From Elusimicrobiota bacterium (GTDB taxonomy: Bacteria; Elusimicrobiota; Elusimicrobia; Elusimicrobiales; Elusimicrobiaceae): 5,215 nt of DNA. The translations under genes were made by a program, and so were the position numbers. A model generated the notes under the pieces. It did not search any database, was not told the origin of the DNA, and saw only the letters and a list, made by a program, of their open reading frames with translations. Below are positions 1 through 5,215 of the stretch, piece after piece. Positions within the stretch are counted from its first letter, which is position 1. Each line of letters begins with the position of its first letter. The DNA lies in NCBI GenBank assembly GCA_031271365.1, contig JAISVV010000047.1, forward strand, positions 1-5,215, read 5' to 3'.

Positions 1-685
1 TAATCCTCTGCGTATACGCCGGCGAAATAAAAAGCGCCGCAAGCCCGCAAACAAGCCCCGCGCAAAACCCCCAAAACCACGCCGGAGGGCGGCGGCGCTT
101 CAGTAGATATAAAAACCAAAATAAAATACAAATTACCGGGGCAAGGGGGCCGATATTTTCGTTAATCATGCCTATAAAAAACCCAAAAAACACGCCGCCC
201 ACGCGCAAAACCGGGGTATCCTTAACGCCCAAAGCATAAGTTTTGCGCAGCAAAAATAAAAACCACATAAAAGCCAGCATAAGCCAGCTGTAATTACACG
301 CGCCGGAAACCCAAAAAATAGTTTGGTCCGGCGCTGCGGCGGCAAAAACGCAAAGAAAGCAAATTAATACAAAAACCGGCAAATCTTTATCATCGCTAAA
401 ATCAGGCCGGCGCACAAAAACCACGCGGAAAACCGCCCCGGCCAAAGCCAGCTGCGCCAGCGGGTTTAGCGCTACAAAAAACCACCGGCCTGTAAAAAGC
501 GTAATATTGGAAAGCAACGTGCCTATGCGCGGAGTTACGGTAAGGTAAGAATAAAAAATATTTTGCAGGTTAAACGCGGCGGGGAAATACTCGTCGCCGG
601 ATAAAGGATATAAAAAACTAAGCAGCATTATAAAGCCGCCGTAGATAAATAAACAAAGCCCCCAGCGCGGCGTTACGCGGCGCAT
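1..685 (-). CDS. Polytopic membrane protein, DUF6056-like / GT-C-like (partial, 3' end outside window)
   Basis: This frame stays open from an ATG at 685 to the window edge: 228 codons with no stop, so the C-terminus is missing. The protein is very hydrophobic. TM1 (about residues 9-27) is followed by an acidic pair in the first external loop (PLSGDEYF, D31-E32), then TPR (51-53), LNPLAQ (73-78), a TM segment LICFLCVFA (107-115), WVSGACNYSWLM (125-136) and GMINENIGP (172-180). All of these line up within a few residues with the full-length protein at 2962-4320, so the two are paralogs. The layout (acidic pair after TM1, conserved W..G...YSW, and NEN) resembles the uncharacterised DUF6056 family and, more loosely, GT-C glycosyltransferases that use polyprenyl-phosphate sugars. 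That role is inferred. The ATG lies 2 bases after the stop of the RDD gene, and no good Shine-Dalgarno is visible, so translational coupling is likely. The start matches that of the paralog. Confidence 0.88.
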   Translation of the reverse strand, partial: MRRVTPRWGLCLFIYGGFIMLLSFLYPLSGDEYFPAAFNLQNIFYSYLTVTPRIGTLLSNITLFTGRWFFVALNPLAQLALAGAVFRVVFVRRPDFSDDKDLPVFVLICFLCVFAAAAPDQTIFWVSGACNYSWLMLAFMWFLFLLRKTYALGVKDTPVLRVGGVFFGFFIGMINENIGPLAPVICILFWFLYLLKRRRPPAWFWGFCAGLVCGLAALFISPAYTQRI

Positions 686-687
686 GG

Positions 688-1521
688 TTATTTGGCAAAC
701 TCGGCGGTAAATTCTACCTCGCTGGAATCTTTGTCCTTCGCCAGGGCTTTTATAGTGTAGCCGTCGGCCGCCACGCCGATGCGAAAGCCGCGCCGCCTAA
801 AATGCAGCTGCAAATCGCGCTGGAAGTGCACCGGGTCGCCGCTTATAAGGGCAAGGCGGTTTAAATCCGGCGTGTAGTAGCCAAAAGTTTCTTTATGCAA
901 ATTTTCCAAAAAGGCAATGCGCTCAAGCTGCTTGTTGGCTAAATCTATCCTTCTGGTTGCAACCGCGCCGGGCATTATAAAAAATATGGCATAGACGTAA
1001 AAAAAGCAAAGCCCTATAAGCAGCGTGCCCAGGGCGGATATCACCACGCTCTCCGCGGCGCTTTTTTCGCGCGTTGATATAACCTCGCTGCCGGCCATTA
1101 AATCCGCCAGCGCAAGGCGGCGGCTGTTTAAAACGGCAAAAGCAAAACCCAAAAAAAACGTGCCCATTGAAAGCAAATACCCAACGCCGCGCAGCGCCGC
1201 TTTTAAAAAGCCCAAAGGCTCCGCCGTGCCGCGTTTTACCACTTTTAAACCCAAAAGGTATTTGCCCAGCGTCCTGCGCCCGCCGCTTGCAAAAACGGCG
1301 GAATATGAAACAAAAAGAACCGCCGGCAAAAACCCCAAAACGCTCAGCTGCGCTGCCGAGGGGTACCAATTGCCAAAACGCATCAGTATAAAATACGGCC
1401 AAACGCAGAGGGTAACTATCAAAAGCCAGTCAATGATAAAGGCTATGGCGCGCTCAAAGACGGACGCCGGCTGCGCTTCCTCCTGCAGCGGGGCGGAGGC
1501 TGCGTTTAAAAATTGGTCCAT
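688..1521 (-). CDS. RDD-domain membrane protein with pilin-like C-terminal domain
   Basis: This is a 277-residue protein. Residues 20-148 form an RDD domain: R24 and D31 sit at the start of TM1 (FERAIAFIIDWLL), a second TM lies near 59-78, GKYLLGLKVVKR (86-97) and R111 follow, then a TM near 112-131, and LALADLMAGSEVI (136-148) holds the closing Asp (D140). RDD proteins are small membrane proteins of mostly unknown role; some are reported to act in ion exchange. A further TM (about 159-183) leads into a soluble tail of about 90 residues. That tail has an amphipathic helix (ANKQLERIAFLENLHKE), FGYYTPDLNRLALISGD and a GFRIGV/GYTIKALA strand pair, the pattern of type IV pilin or pseudopilin globular domains. 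The tail lacks a prepilin cleavage site, so it is probably a fixed membrane-anchored domain. The start is firm, with GGGAGGT 8 bases upstream. It is the first gene of a unit with the membrane protein at 1-685. The RDD call is solid; the pilin-like call is by eye. Confidence 0.9.
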   Translation of the reverse strand: MDQFLNAASAPLQEEAQPASVFERAIAFIIDWLLIVTLCVWPYFILMRFGNWYPSAAQLSVLGFLPAVLFVSYSAVFASGGRRTLGKYLLGLKVVKRGTAEPLGFLKAALRGVGYLLSMGTFFLGFAFAVLNSRRLALADLMAGSEVISTREKSAAESVVISALGTLLIGLCFFYVYAIFFIMPGAVATRRIDLANKQLERIAFLENLHKETFGYYTPDLNRLALISGDPVHFQRDLQLHFRRRGFRIGVAADGYTIKALAKDKDSSEVEFTAEFAK

Positions 1522-1529
1522 AAAGTTTT

Positions 1530-1536
1530 ACCTCCC
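1530..1536 (-). promoter_or_regulatory. Strong Shine-Dalgarno for the RDD gene
   Basis: On the minus strand this reads GGGAGGT, 8 bases before the ATG at 1521. It is the best ribosome-binding site in the window and fixes the start of the RDD protein. Confidence 0.85.
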
Positions 1537-1550
1537 GTAATTACGTCAAG

Positions 1551-1568
1551 GTTATATACTATTATAAC
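1551..1568. repeat. Inverted repeat overlapping the RDD promoter -10
   Basis: GTTATA at 1551-1556 and TATAAC at 1563-1568 are perfect inverted 6-base arms around a 6-base spacer. The right arm overlaps the minus-strand -10 hexamer (1561-1566). This could be an operator for a dimeric regulator, but the arms are short and A/T-rich, so chance is a real alternative. Confidence 0.3.
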
Positions 1569-1569
1569 A
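1561..1569 (-). promoter_or_regulatory. Extended -10 promoter for the RDD / membrane-protein unit
   Basis: Read on the minus strand the sequence is TGTTATAAT: a consensus -10 hexamer (TATAAT) preceded by the TGn extension. No convincing -35 is found 16-18 bases upstream, which is normal for extended -10 promoters. The predicted transcript would start near 1553 and have a leader of about 30 bases carrying the GGGAGGT ribosome-binding site. Predicted from sequence only. Confidence 0.6.
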
Positions 1570-1576
1570 AGTTTTA

Positions 1577-1585
1577 TGCTAAAAT
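1577..1585 (+). promoter_or_regulatory. Extended -10 promoter for the SDF transporter
   Basis: TGCTAAAAT is a TGn extension plus TAAAAT, one mismatch from the consensus -10. The same nine bases occur before the tRNA gene at 2824-2832, which supports it as a promoter element of this genome. No clear -35 is present. The leader would be about 40 bases. A second A/T-rich candidate, TATAAA at 1593-1598, is possible but lacks the TG extension. Confidence 0.5.
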
Positions 1586-1608
1586 TTGCGTATATAAACG
1601 CTTCCGTA

Positions 1609-1630
1609 AAGGATAATTTAAGGATAATTA
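1609..1630 (+). repeat. Tandem 11-base duplication of the transporter ribosome-binding site
   Basis: Two adjacent 11-base units, AAGGATAATTT (1609-1619) and AAGGATAATTA (1620-1630), differ only in the last base. Each carries an AAGGA Shine-Dalgarno core. The second core (1620-1624) sits 6 bases before the ATG at 1631 and is the working ribosome-binding site; the first is probably a silent copy or a standby site. Confidence 0.75.
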
Positions 1631-2812
1631 ATGGCAAAGATAAATACAAAAAAAGTGCCGCTTTTAGCGCAAGTTATAGCGGCTATAATTTTGGGCATTC
1701 TTCTGGGCGGGGTTTGCCCGGTGTGGCTAACGCGGGTTTTTGCCACTTTTAACGGCCTCTTCAGCAACTTTTTGGGCTTTATTATACCCGTGCTTATTTT
1801 GGGCTTAATCGCCCCCGGCATAGCGGATTTGGGCAAAACCGCCGGCAAAATGCTTTTAATAACGGTTATTTTGGCGTACGGCTTTACGCTGTTTTCCGGC
1901 TTTTTTACCTATTTAGTGGCGGGCCTAAGTTTTGACTATCTGCTTGCCGGGGCGGATTTTTTCGGCCGCGGCGCGGCGCAGGCCGCGGCAAACGCAAAGG
2001 CGTATTTTAGCGTCGCCATGCCGCCTTTAATGGACGTCATGACCGCGCTTATTTTAGGCTTTCTCATCGGCCTGGGCACGGCGGTAACCGGCGGCAAAAA
2101 CATAAAAACTTTTATGGAAGAATTGCGCTCTATAATCTACGCGGTAATAAACAAGGTGATAATACCGCTTATCCCGCTTTACATCTTCGGCATTTTTTTG
2201 GATATGACGGCGGCGGGGCAGGTGGCCTCCATACTGGCGGTGTTTTTAAAAATAATTATTTTGATTTTCTTTATAACAATTGTAATGCTGCTTATACAAT
2301 TTTCCATAGCAGGCGCCGCGGCGCGCAAAAACCCGTTTAAAATGCTTAAAAATATGCTGCCCGCGTATTTTACCGCGCTGGGCACGCAGTCTTCCGCCGC
2401 CACGATACCGGTTACGCTGGAGCAAACCCTAACCAACGGCGTGCGGCGCGACGTGGCCGATTTTGTTGTGCCTTTATGCGCCACCATACACCTATCGGGC
2501 AGCACAATGAAGATTGTCGCCTGCTCTTTGGCAATAATGTTTGTAAGCGGCATGCCGGTGCATTTTGGCGCGTACAGCGGTTTTATCTTTATGCTTGGCA
2601 TAACCATGGTAGCCGCGCCGGGCGTGCCGGGCGGGGCGATTATGGCCGCTGTCGGCATACTGCAAAGCATGCTGGGCTTTGACGAGCAGGCCATAGGCCT
2701 TATGATAGCTTTATACATAGCGATGGATTCTTTCGGCACCGCGTGCAACGTAACCGGCGACGGGGCCATCGCGGTTATTATAAACAAGATTTATAAAGGC
2801 GCGCACACTTAA
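1631..2812 (+). CDS. SDF-family (glutamate/dicarboxylate-type) secondary transporter with altered binding site
   Basis: This 393-residue membrane protein is close to the usual length for the sodium:dicarboxylate symporter (SDF/DAACS, GltP-type) family, which imports amino acids or dicarboxylates using Na+ or H+. Family marks in order are: hairpin HP1 with GTQSSAATIPVT (251-262), TM7 with PLCATIHLSGS (281-291), hairpin HP2 with APGVPGGA (329-336), and TM8 with DSFGTACNVTGD (366-377). Compared with GltPh, the TM7 NMDGT motif is HLSGS here, so the cation-binding Asn and Asp become His287 and Ser289. The TM8 Arg that holds the side-chain carboxylate of aspartate is Gly369. The TM8 Asn373 and Asp377 are kept. 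An acidic amino acid is therefore an unlikely substrate, and the coupling ion may differ. The start is supported by AAGGA 6 bases upstream. The gene is divergent from the RDD unit and 36 bases before tRNA-Val. The family call is firm; the substrate is unknown. Confidence 0.93.
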   Translation: MAKINTKKVPLLAQVIAAIILGILLGGVCPVWLTRVFATFNGLFSNFLGFIIPVLILGLIAPGIADLGKTAGKMLLITVILAYGFTLFSGFFTYLVAGLSFDYLLAGADFFGRGAAQAAANAKAYFSVAMPPLMDVMTALILGFLIGLGTAVTGGKNIKTFMEELRSIIYAVINKVIIPLIPLYIFGIFLDMTAAGQVASILAVFLKIIILIFFITIVMLLIQFSIAGAAARKNPFKMLKNMLPAYFTALGTQSSAATIPVTLEQTLTNGVRRDVADFVVPLCATIHLSGSTMKIVACSLAIMFVSGMPVHFGAYSGFIFMLGITMVAAPGVPGGAIMAAVGILQSMLGFDEQAIGLMIALYIAMDSFGTACNVTGDGAIAVIINKIYKGAHT

Positions 2813-2824
2813 ACGCCTTATTTT
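2796..2824 (+). terminator. Weak hairpin at the end of the transporter gene
   Basis: AAGGCG (2796-2801) can pair with CGCCTT (2814-2819) around a 12-base loop that contains the stop codon. ATTTT follows at 2820-2824. The short stem and T-run make it at most a leaky terminator; if it fails, the transporter transcript would read into the tRNA. Confidence 0.3.
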
Positions 2825-2832
2825 GCTAAAAT
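2824..2832 (+). promoter_or_regulatory. Extended -10 promoter for tRNA-Val
   Basis: TGCTAAAAT is identical to the element before the transporter gene. The end of the -10 is 16 bases before the first tRNA base, giving a short 5' leader for RNase P to remove. No obvious -35 is seen. Confidence 0.55.
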
Positions 2833-2848
2833 ATAAATATGGATTTAG

Positions 2849-2922
2849 GGGCTGGTAGCTCAATTGGTCAGAGCGTCCGCCTTACACGCGGAAGGTTGTA
2901 GGTTCAAGTCCTATCCGGCCCA
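2849..2922 (+). tRNA. tRNA-Val (anticodon UAC)
   Basis: A full cloverleaf of 74 bases folds by hand. The acceptor stem GGGCTGG pairs with CCGGCCC (one G-U). The D stem is GCTC/GAGC with loop AATTGGTCA. The anticodon stem TCCGC/GCGGA holds loop CTTACAC, with anticodon TAC at 2883-2885. The variable region is 5 bases. The T stem GTAGG/CCTAT holds loop TTCAAGT, and the discriminator base is A2922. The 3' CCA is not encoded (AA follows the discriminator), so it must be added by tRNA nucleotidyltransferase. UAC reads GUA and, with the usual U34 modification, other valine codons. It has its own promoter-like element and is followed 7 bases later by a terminator, so it appears to be a single-gene transcription unit. 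Confidence 0.97.
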
Positions 2923-2929
2923 AATTATC

Positions 2930-2959
2930 AAAGCCCCCGAAAGGGGGCTTTACTTTTTT
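2930..2959 (+). terminator. Rho-independent terminator after tRNA-Val, possibly bidirectional
   Basis: The 9-base stem AAAGCCCCC (2930-2938) pairs perfectly with GGGGGCTTT (2943-2951) around a GAAA tetraloop. TTTTTT follows at 2954-2959. On the minus strand the same stem starts just after the stop of the membrane-protein gene (2962) and ends in TTT followed by GATAATTT, so it could also end the converging trxB unit, though with a poorer T-run. Confidence 0.9.
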
Positions 2960-2961
2960 GT

Positions 2962-4320
2962 TTATACTACCGGCGTTTCGTTGCGTACAAGGCGGGGGCG
3001 TTTGCCTTCAAAGGCAAAGCCTTTTTTTATGTCCAGTTTATAGTAGGTTGAAAGGGTTTGCCTGTCCAGGGCGGCGTCGTTAAAGAGTATGGTTAGGTTT
3101 TCGCTCGGGCCCTGCAGGACGTAATAAGCCGGCAGATACACCGGGCGCGCAGGCGTTTTAAACGCCGTCTTTATTATTTCGGCGCGCCGCGCGCTTTGCG
3201 CATAAAGCGAAATATACGGCGCAACAAAGGCGTGCGCCCATAAAACAAAAGCAAAAACGCTTAAGTAAAACGCGTATTTAAACGCTTTAAAATTGTAAAG
3301 CCGCCCAAACGTTTTAAGCGTAAATAAAAAGCCGATAACCCAAAACGCCGTGGGCGGATAAAAGGCGCGCGCCGGCGCAAAAGGCACATAAAACAATGCA
3401 GCCGCCGCCAAAAAGCCGCTAAAGAGAAAAAATAAACCCAGCCAAAACTCGCGCAGTTTAATTATTGCCTTAAACTTATCCGCCGCCGCAAGGGCCAATA
3501 TCAGCGCGCTTAAGGGCGCCAAGGCCAAATTGGCCGCCATTGCCCGGTTAATATAGGCAAGGTTGATAAATATTTTTACGCGTATCGGGCTTGCCGCCGC
3601 GGCCGCCATTATCGGCGTAAGCGCCAGCCTGCTTTTATACGCCGGCGAGGCCGCCATAAGCGCAAGCCCGGCGCAAAGGCCGCAAAACATAAAATAAAAC
3701 CAAACCGGCAGCTTGCGCTTTTGCAGGATAAAAAGCAGCGCAAAAAGCAATGCGGCGCCAAAGCCCACGGGGGCAAGATTTTCATTAAGCATACCGATAA
3801 ACGCGCCAAAAAAGAACATCAACACGCGCGCGCGGCGGCCGTCTTTAAACAGCGCTTTGCCCTCATACAGCGCACTTAAAACCACTAAAAAAAACATAAA
3901 AGCGGCCATAAGCCAGCTGTAGTGGCACGCGCCGTTAACCCAAAACAAAGTTTGGTTTGGCATGCTTACGGCAAAAACGCACAAGAAGCAAATAAGCAGA
4001 AAGGGGGGTAAATCCGGCGTGGTTTTAAAATCGGGGAATCTTTGAAAAACAAGCCTAAAAATCAATACCGCCGCCGCGCTTTGTACTAACGGGTTTAAAA
4101 ATACAAACGCCCGGGCGCCCGGGCCGCGCGCCGCTATGGCCAGCAGCGAGCCAGCGCGCGGGGTAATGTTCAGATAAGCGTCAAAATAAGAGGAAAGCGA
4201 CGGGCTGAAGTCCAAAAACTCGTCGGAACTCCACGGGTAAAGCCAGGACAGCCACGCCAAAAACAAAGCGTATGCGCCAAAAGCCAAAACCCATAAAACG
4301 GCGTTTGTGTTTAACTTCAT
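2962..4320 (-). CDS. Polytopic membrane protein, DUF6056-like / GT-C-like, full length
   Basis: This 452-residue protein has roughly ten or more hydrophobic segments and a soluble C-terminal tail of about 80 residues. Marks in order are: TM1 (8-28), the acidic pair in PWSSDEF (D33-E34), ITPRAG (52-57), FLNPLVQ (74-80), LICFLCVFA (109-117), WVNGACHYSWLM (127-138) and GMLNENLAP (176-184). These are shared, in the same order and spacing, with the partial protein at 1-685. The tail contains a YLPAYYV strand and ends with a TLSTYYKLD segment, which fits what I recall of DUF6056-type proteins. The acidic pair just after TM1 is also where GT-C glycosyltransferases place catalytic acids, so transfer of a lipid-linked sugar at the outer face of the membrane is a reasonable but unproven role. 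The ATG is 14 bases after the trxB stop with no clear Shine-Dalgarno, suggesting co-transcription and coupled translation. Family assignment is by eye. Confidence 0.88.
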   Translation of the reverse strand: MKLNTNAVLWVLAFGAYALFLAWLSWLYPWSSDEFLDFSPSLSSYFDAYLNITPRAGSLLAIAARGPGARAFVFLNPLVQSAAAVLIFRLVFQRFPDFKTTPDLPPFLLICFLCVFAVSMPNQTLFWVNGACHYSWLMAAFMFFLVVLSALYEGKALFKDGRRARVLMFFFGAFIGMLNENLAPVGFGAALLFALLFILQKRKLPVWFYFMFCGLCAGLALMAASPAYKSRLALTPIMAAAAASPIRVKIFINLAYINRAMAANLALAPLSALILALAAADKFKAIIKLREFWLGLFFLFSGFLAAAALFYVPFAPARAFYPPTAFWVIGFLFTLKTFGRLYNFKAFKYAFYLSVFAFVLWAHAFVAPYISLYAQSARRAEIIKTAFKTPARPVYLPAYYVLQGPSENLTILFNDAALDRQTLSTYYKLDIKKGFAFEGKRPRLVRNETPVV

Positions 4321-4334
4321 TGTTTAACGCAGGT

Positions 4335-5215
4335 TTATAATTCGTTAAGATATAAAACGGCTTCCATGCCGGCTTTTGCGCCCGCGCCGGCGGCTATTAT
4401 GGCCTGGTTGTGCAGTTCGTCGGCGCAGTCGCCGGCGGCAAAGACGCCGGGCACATTGGTTTGCATGCGCCTGTTAACCGCAACGTGGCCGCTGTGCAGC
4501 AGTTTAACTTCGGTATGCTTTAAAAACTCCGTCTGCGGCGCCGTGCCGATTGAAACAAAAACCCCGCTTAAAGGCAGCTCTTTAACCTCGCCGGTGGCGG
4601 TGTTGGTTACCACGACGGCGTTTACGCCGTCGTGCGTGCCCTTAACCTCCTGCACGACGTAAGGCACAACCATTTCTATGCGCGCGTTGGCGCGGGCTTT
4701 ATCCAAAGTTATTTTATGCGCCCTAAAGCCTTCGCGGCGGTGGATAAGATATACTTTGCTGCAAAAGTTGGTTAAAAACAAGGCTTCTTCTATGGCGGTA
4801 TTGCCGCCGCCTACTACGCAAACTTCTTTGTTTTTGTAAAAGTACCCGTCGCACGTAGCGCAGGTGGAAACGCCTTTGCCTATAAACTGCTTTTCGCTCG
4901 GTATTCCCAGCCACGAGGCATAAGAACCCGTCGCCACAATAATGCAGCGCGCGTGCAGGTGTTCGCCGCTTTGCAGCTCAACCAAAAACGGGTGTTTTTT
5001 ATCGTGTATTTTAACCGCGACGCCGTTGTGGATATGCACGCCCAGGCGTTTGCATTGTTTATGCATTTTGTCCATAACTTCAAAGCCCGAAAGCGGCTCC
5101 GCAAAACCCGGGAAGTTTTCTATATCATTAGTCTTAACCAGTTGCCCGCCGTGTTCTTTGCCCCCTAAAACCATGGTTTTAAAGCCCGCTCTTGCGCCGT
5201 AAATGCCCGCCGTGC
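4335..5215 (-). CDS. trxB: Thioredoxin reductase (NADPH), N-terminus outside window
   Basis: The frame is open to the window edge and gives 292 residues. The visible part begins TAGIYGARAGFKT, which in the family directly follows the FAD-binding GxGxxG loop, so about 20 residues are missing; the ATG at 5174 is internal. Visible marks are: GGQL and IENFPGF near the start, the redox-active STCATCDG (Cys118 and Cys121 of the visible part), the NADPH-binding GGGNTAIEEA and HRREGFRA, FVSIGTAPQ, and the FAD-binding GVFAAGDCAD near the end. The intact CATC pair and HRR motif mark a classical low-molecular-weight NADPH-dependent thioredoxin reductase rather than a ferredoxin/flavodoxin NADP reductase-like relative. 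It regenerates reduced thioredoxin in the cytoplasm. No thioredoxin gene is in view; the next gene downstream is the membrane protein at 2962-4320, 14 bases away. Confidence 0.97.
   Translation of the reverse strand, partial: TAGIYGARAGFKTMVLGGKEHGGQLVKTNDIENFPGFAEPLSGFEVMDKMHKQCKRLGVHIHNGVAVKIHDKKHPFLVELQSGEHLHARCIIVATGSYASWLGIPSEKQFIGKGVSTCATCDGYFYKNKEVCVVGGGNTAIEEALFLTNFCSKVYLIHRREGFRAHKITLDKARANARIEMVVPYVVQEVKGTHDGVNAVVVTNTATGEVKELPLSGVFVSIGTAPQTEFLKHTEVKLLHSGHVAVNRRMQTNVPGVFAAGDCADELHNQAIIAAGAGAKAGMEAVLYLNEL

Noticed and set aside
923..1402. A 159-codon minus-strand open frame inside the RDD gene
   Set aside because: It is an out-of-frame reading of the RDD coding region, rich in Arg, Gly and Phe; the RDD frame has a strong ribosome-binding site and recognisable domains.
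1025..1540. A 171-codon plus-strand open frame
   Set aside because: It lies opposite the RDD gene. The product is rich in Lys, Arg, Pro and Ser with no domain, and no ribosome-binding site is evident. It is a reverse-strand shadow of a real gene.
1591..1598. TATATAAA as the main transporter -10
   Set aside because: It has no TG extension and no -35 at proper spacing; the upstream TGCTAAAAT is matched exactly before the tRNA. It is kept only as an alternative.
2179..2787. A 202-codon minus-strand open frame
   Set aside because: It is antisense to the most conserved part of the SDF transporter (HP1 to TM8), whose plus-strand reading has all the family motifs. The antisense product resembles nothing.
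5172..5174. ATG at 5174 as the start of trxB
   Set aside because: The frame continues upstream with TAGIYGARAGFKT, the expected family sequence just after the FAD-binding loop, so this Met is internal and the gene runs off the window.
1..5215. CRISPR array, insertion sequence or attachment site at the tRNA
   Set aside because: There are no regularly spaced repeats, no transposase or integrase frame, and no repeat of the tRNA 3' end elsewhere in the window. The tRNA is followed directly by its terminator.

Overview
This window looks like chromosomal DNA of a bacterium with a mixed base composition: G/C-rich Ala, Gly and Arg codons alternate with AAA, TTT, TTA and ATA codons. It is tightly packed. 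There are four protein genes on the minus strand in two groups, and one transporter gene plus one tRNA gene on the plus strand between them. I see no phage, insertion-sequence, CRISPR or plasmid signature. The lineage cannot be fixed from sequence alone. The pilin-like tail on an RDD protein and the codon style made me think of a gut Elusimicrobiota-type bacterium, but that is a low-confidence guess.

Layout. Positions 1-1521 (minus) hold a two-gene unit: an RDD-domain membrane protein with a pilin-like C-terminal domain, followed after 2 bases by a polytopic membrane protein that runs off the window. That second gene has no stop codon in the window. Positions 1522-1630 are a short divergent control region with back-to-back extended -10 promoters. 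Positions 1631-2812 (plus) encode a glutamate/dicarboxylate-symporter-family (SDF) transporter whose cation- and substrate-binding residues depart from the canonical ones. A tRNA-Val(UAC) follows at 2849-2922, with its own likely promoter and a strong hairpin terminator at 2930-2959. Positions 2962-5215 (minus) hold a second two-gene unit: thioredoxin reductase (trxB, N-terminus outside the window) followed 14 bases later by a second, full-length member of the same polytopic family found at 1-685.

The main non-routine points are four. First, two diverged paralogs of a GT-C-like (DUF6056-type) membrane family each sit as the last visible gene of a separate minus-strand unit, on either side of an oppositely oriented transporter. 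Second, an RDD domain is fused to a pilin-like globular domain. Third, the SDF transporter has lost the NMDGT-motif Asp and the substrate-carboxylate Arg. Fourth, the divergent promoters are so close that the two polymerases should exclude each other. Nothing here amounts to a clear new defence or mobile system; the paralogous membrane proteins and the RDD/pilin fusion are the best candidates for undescribed biology.
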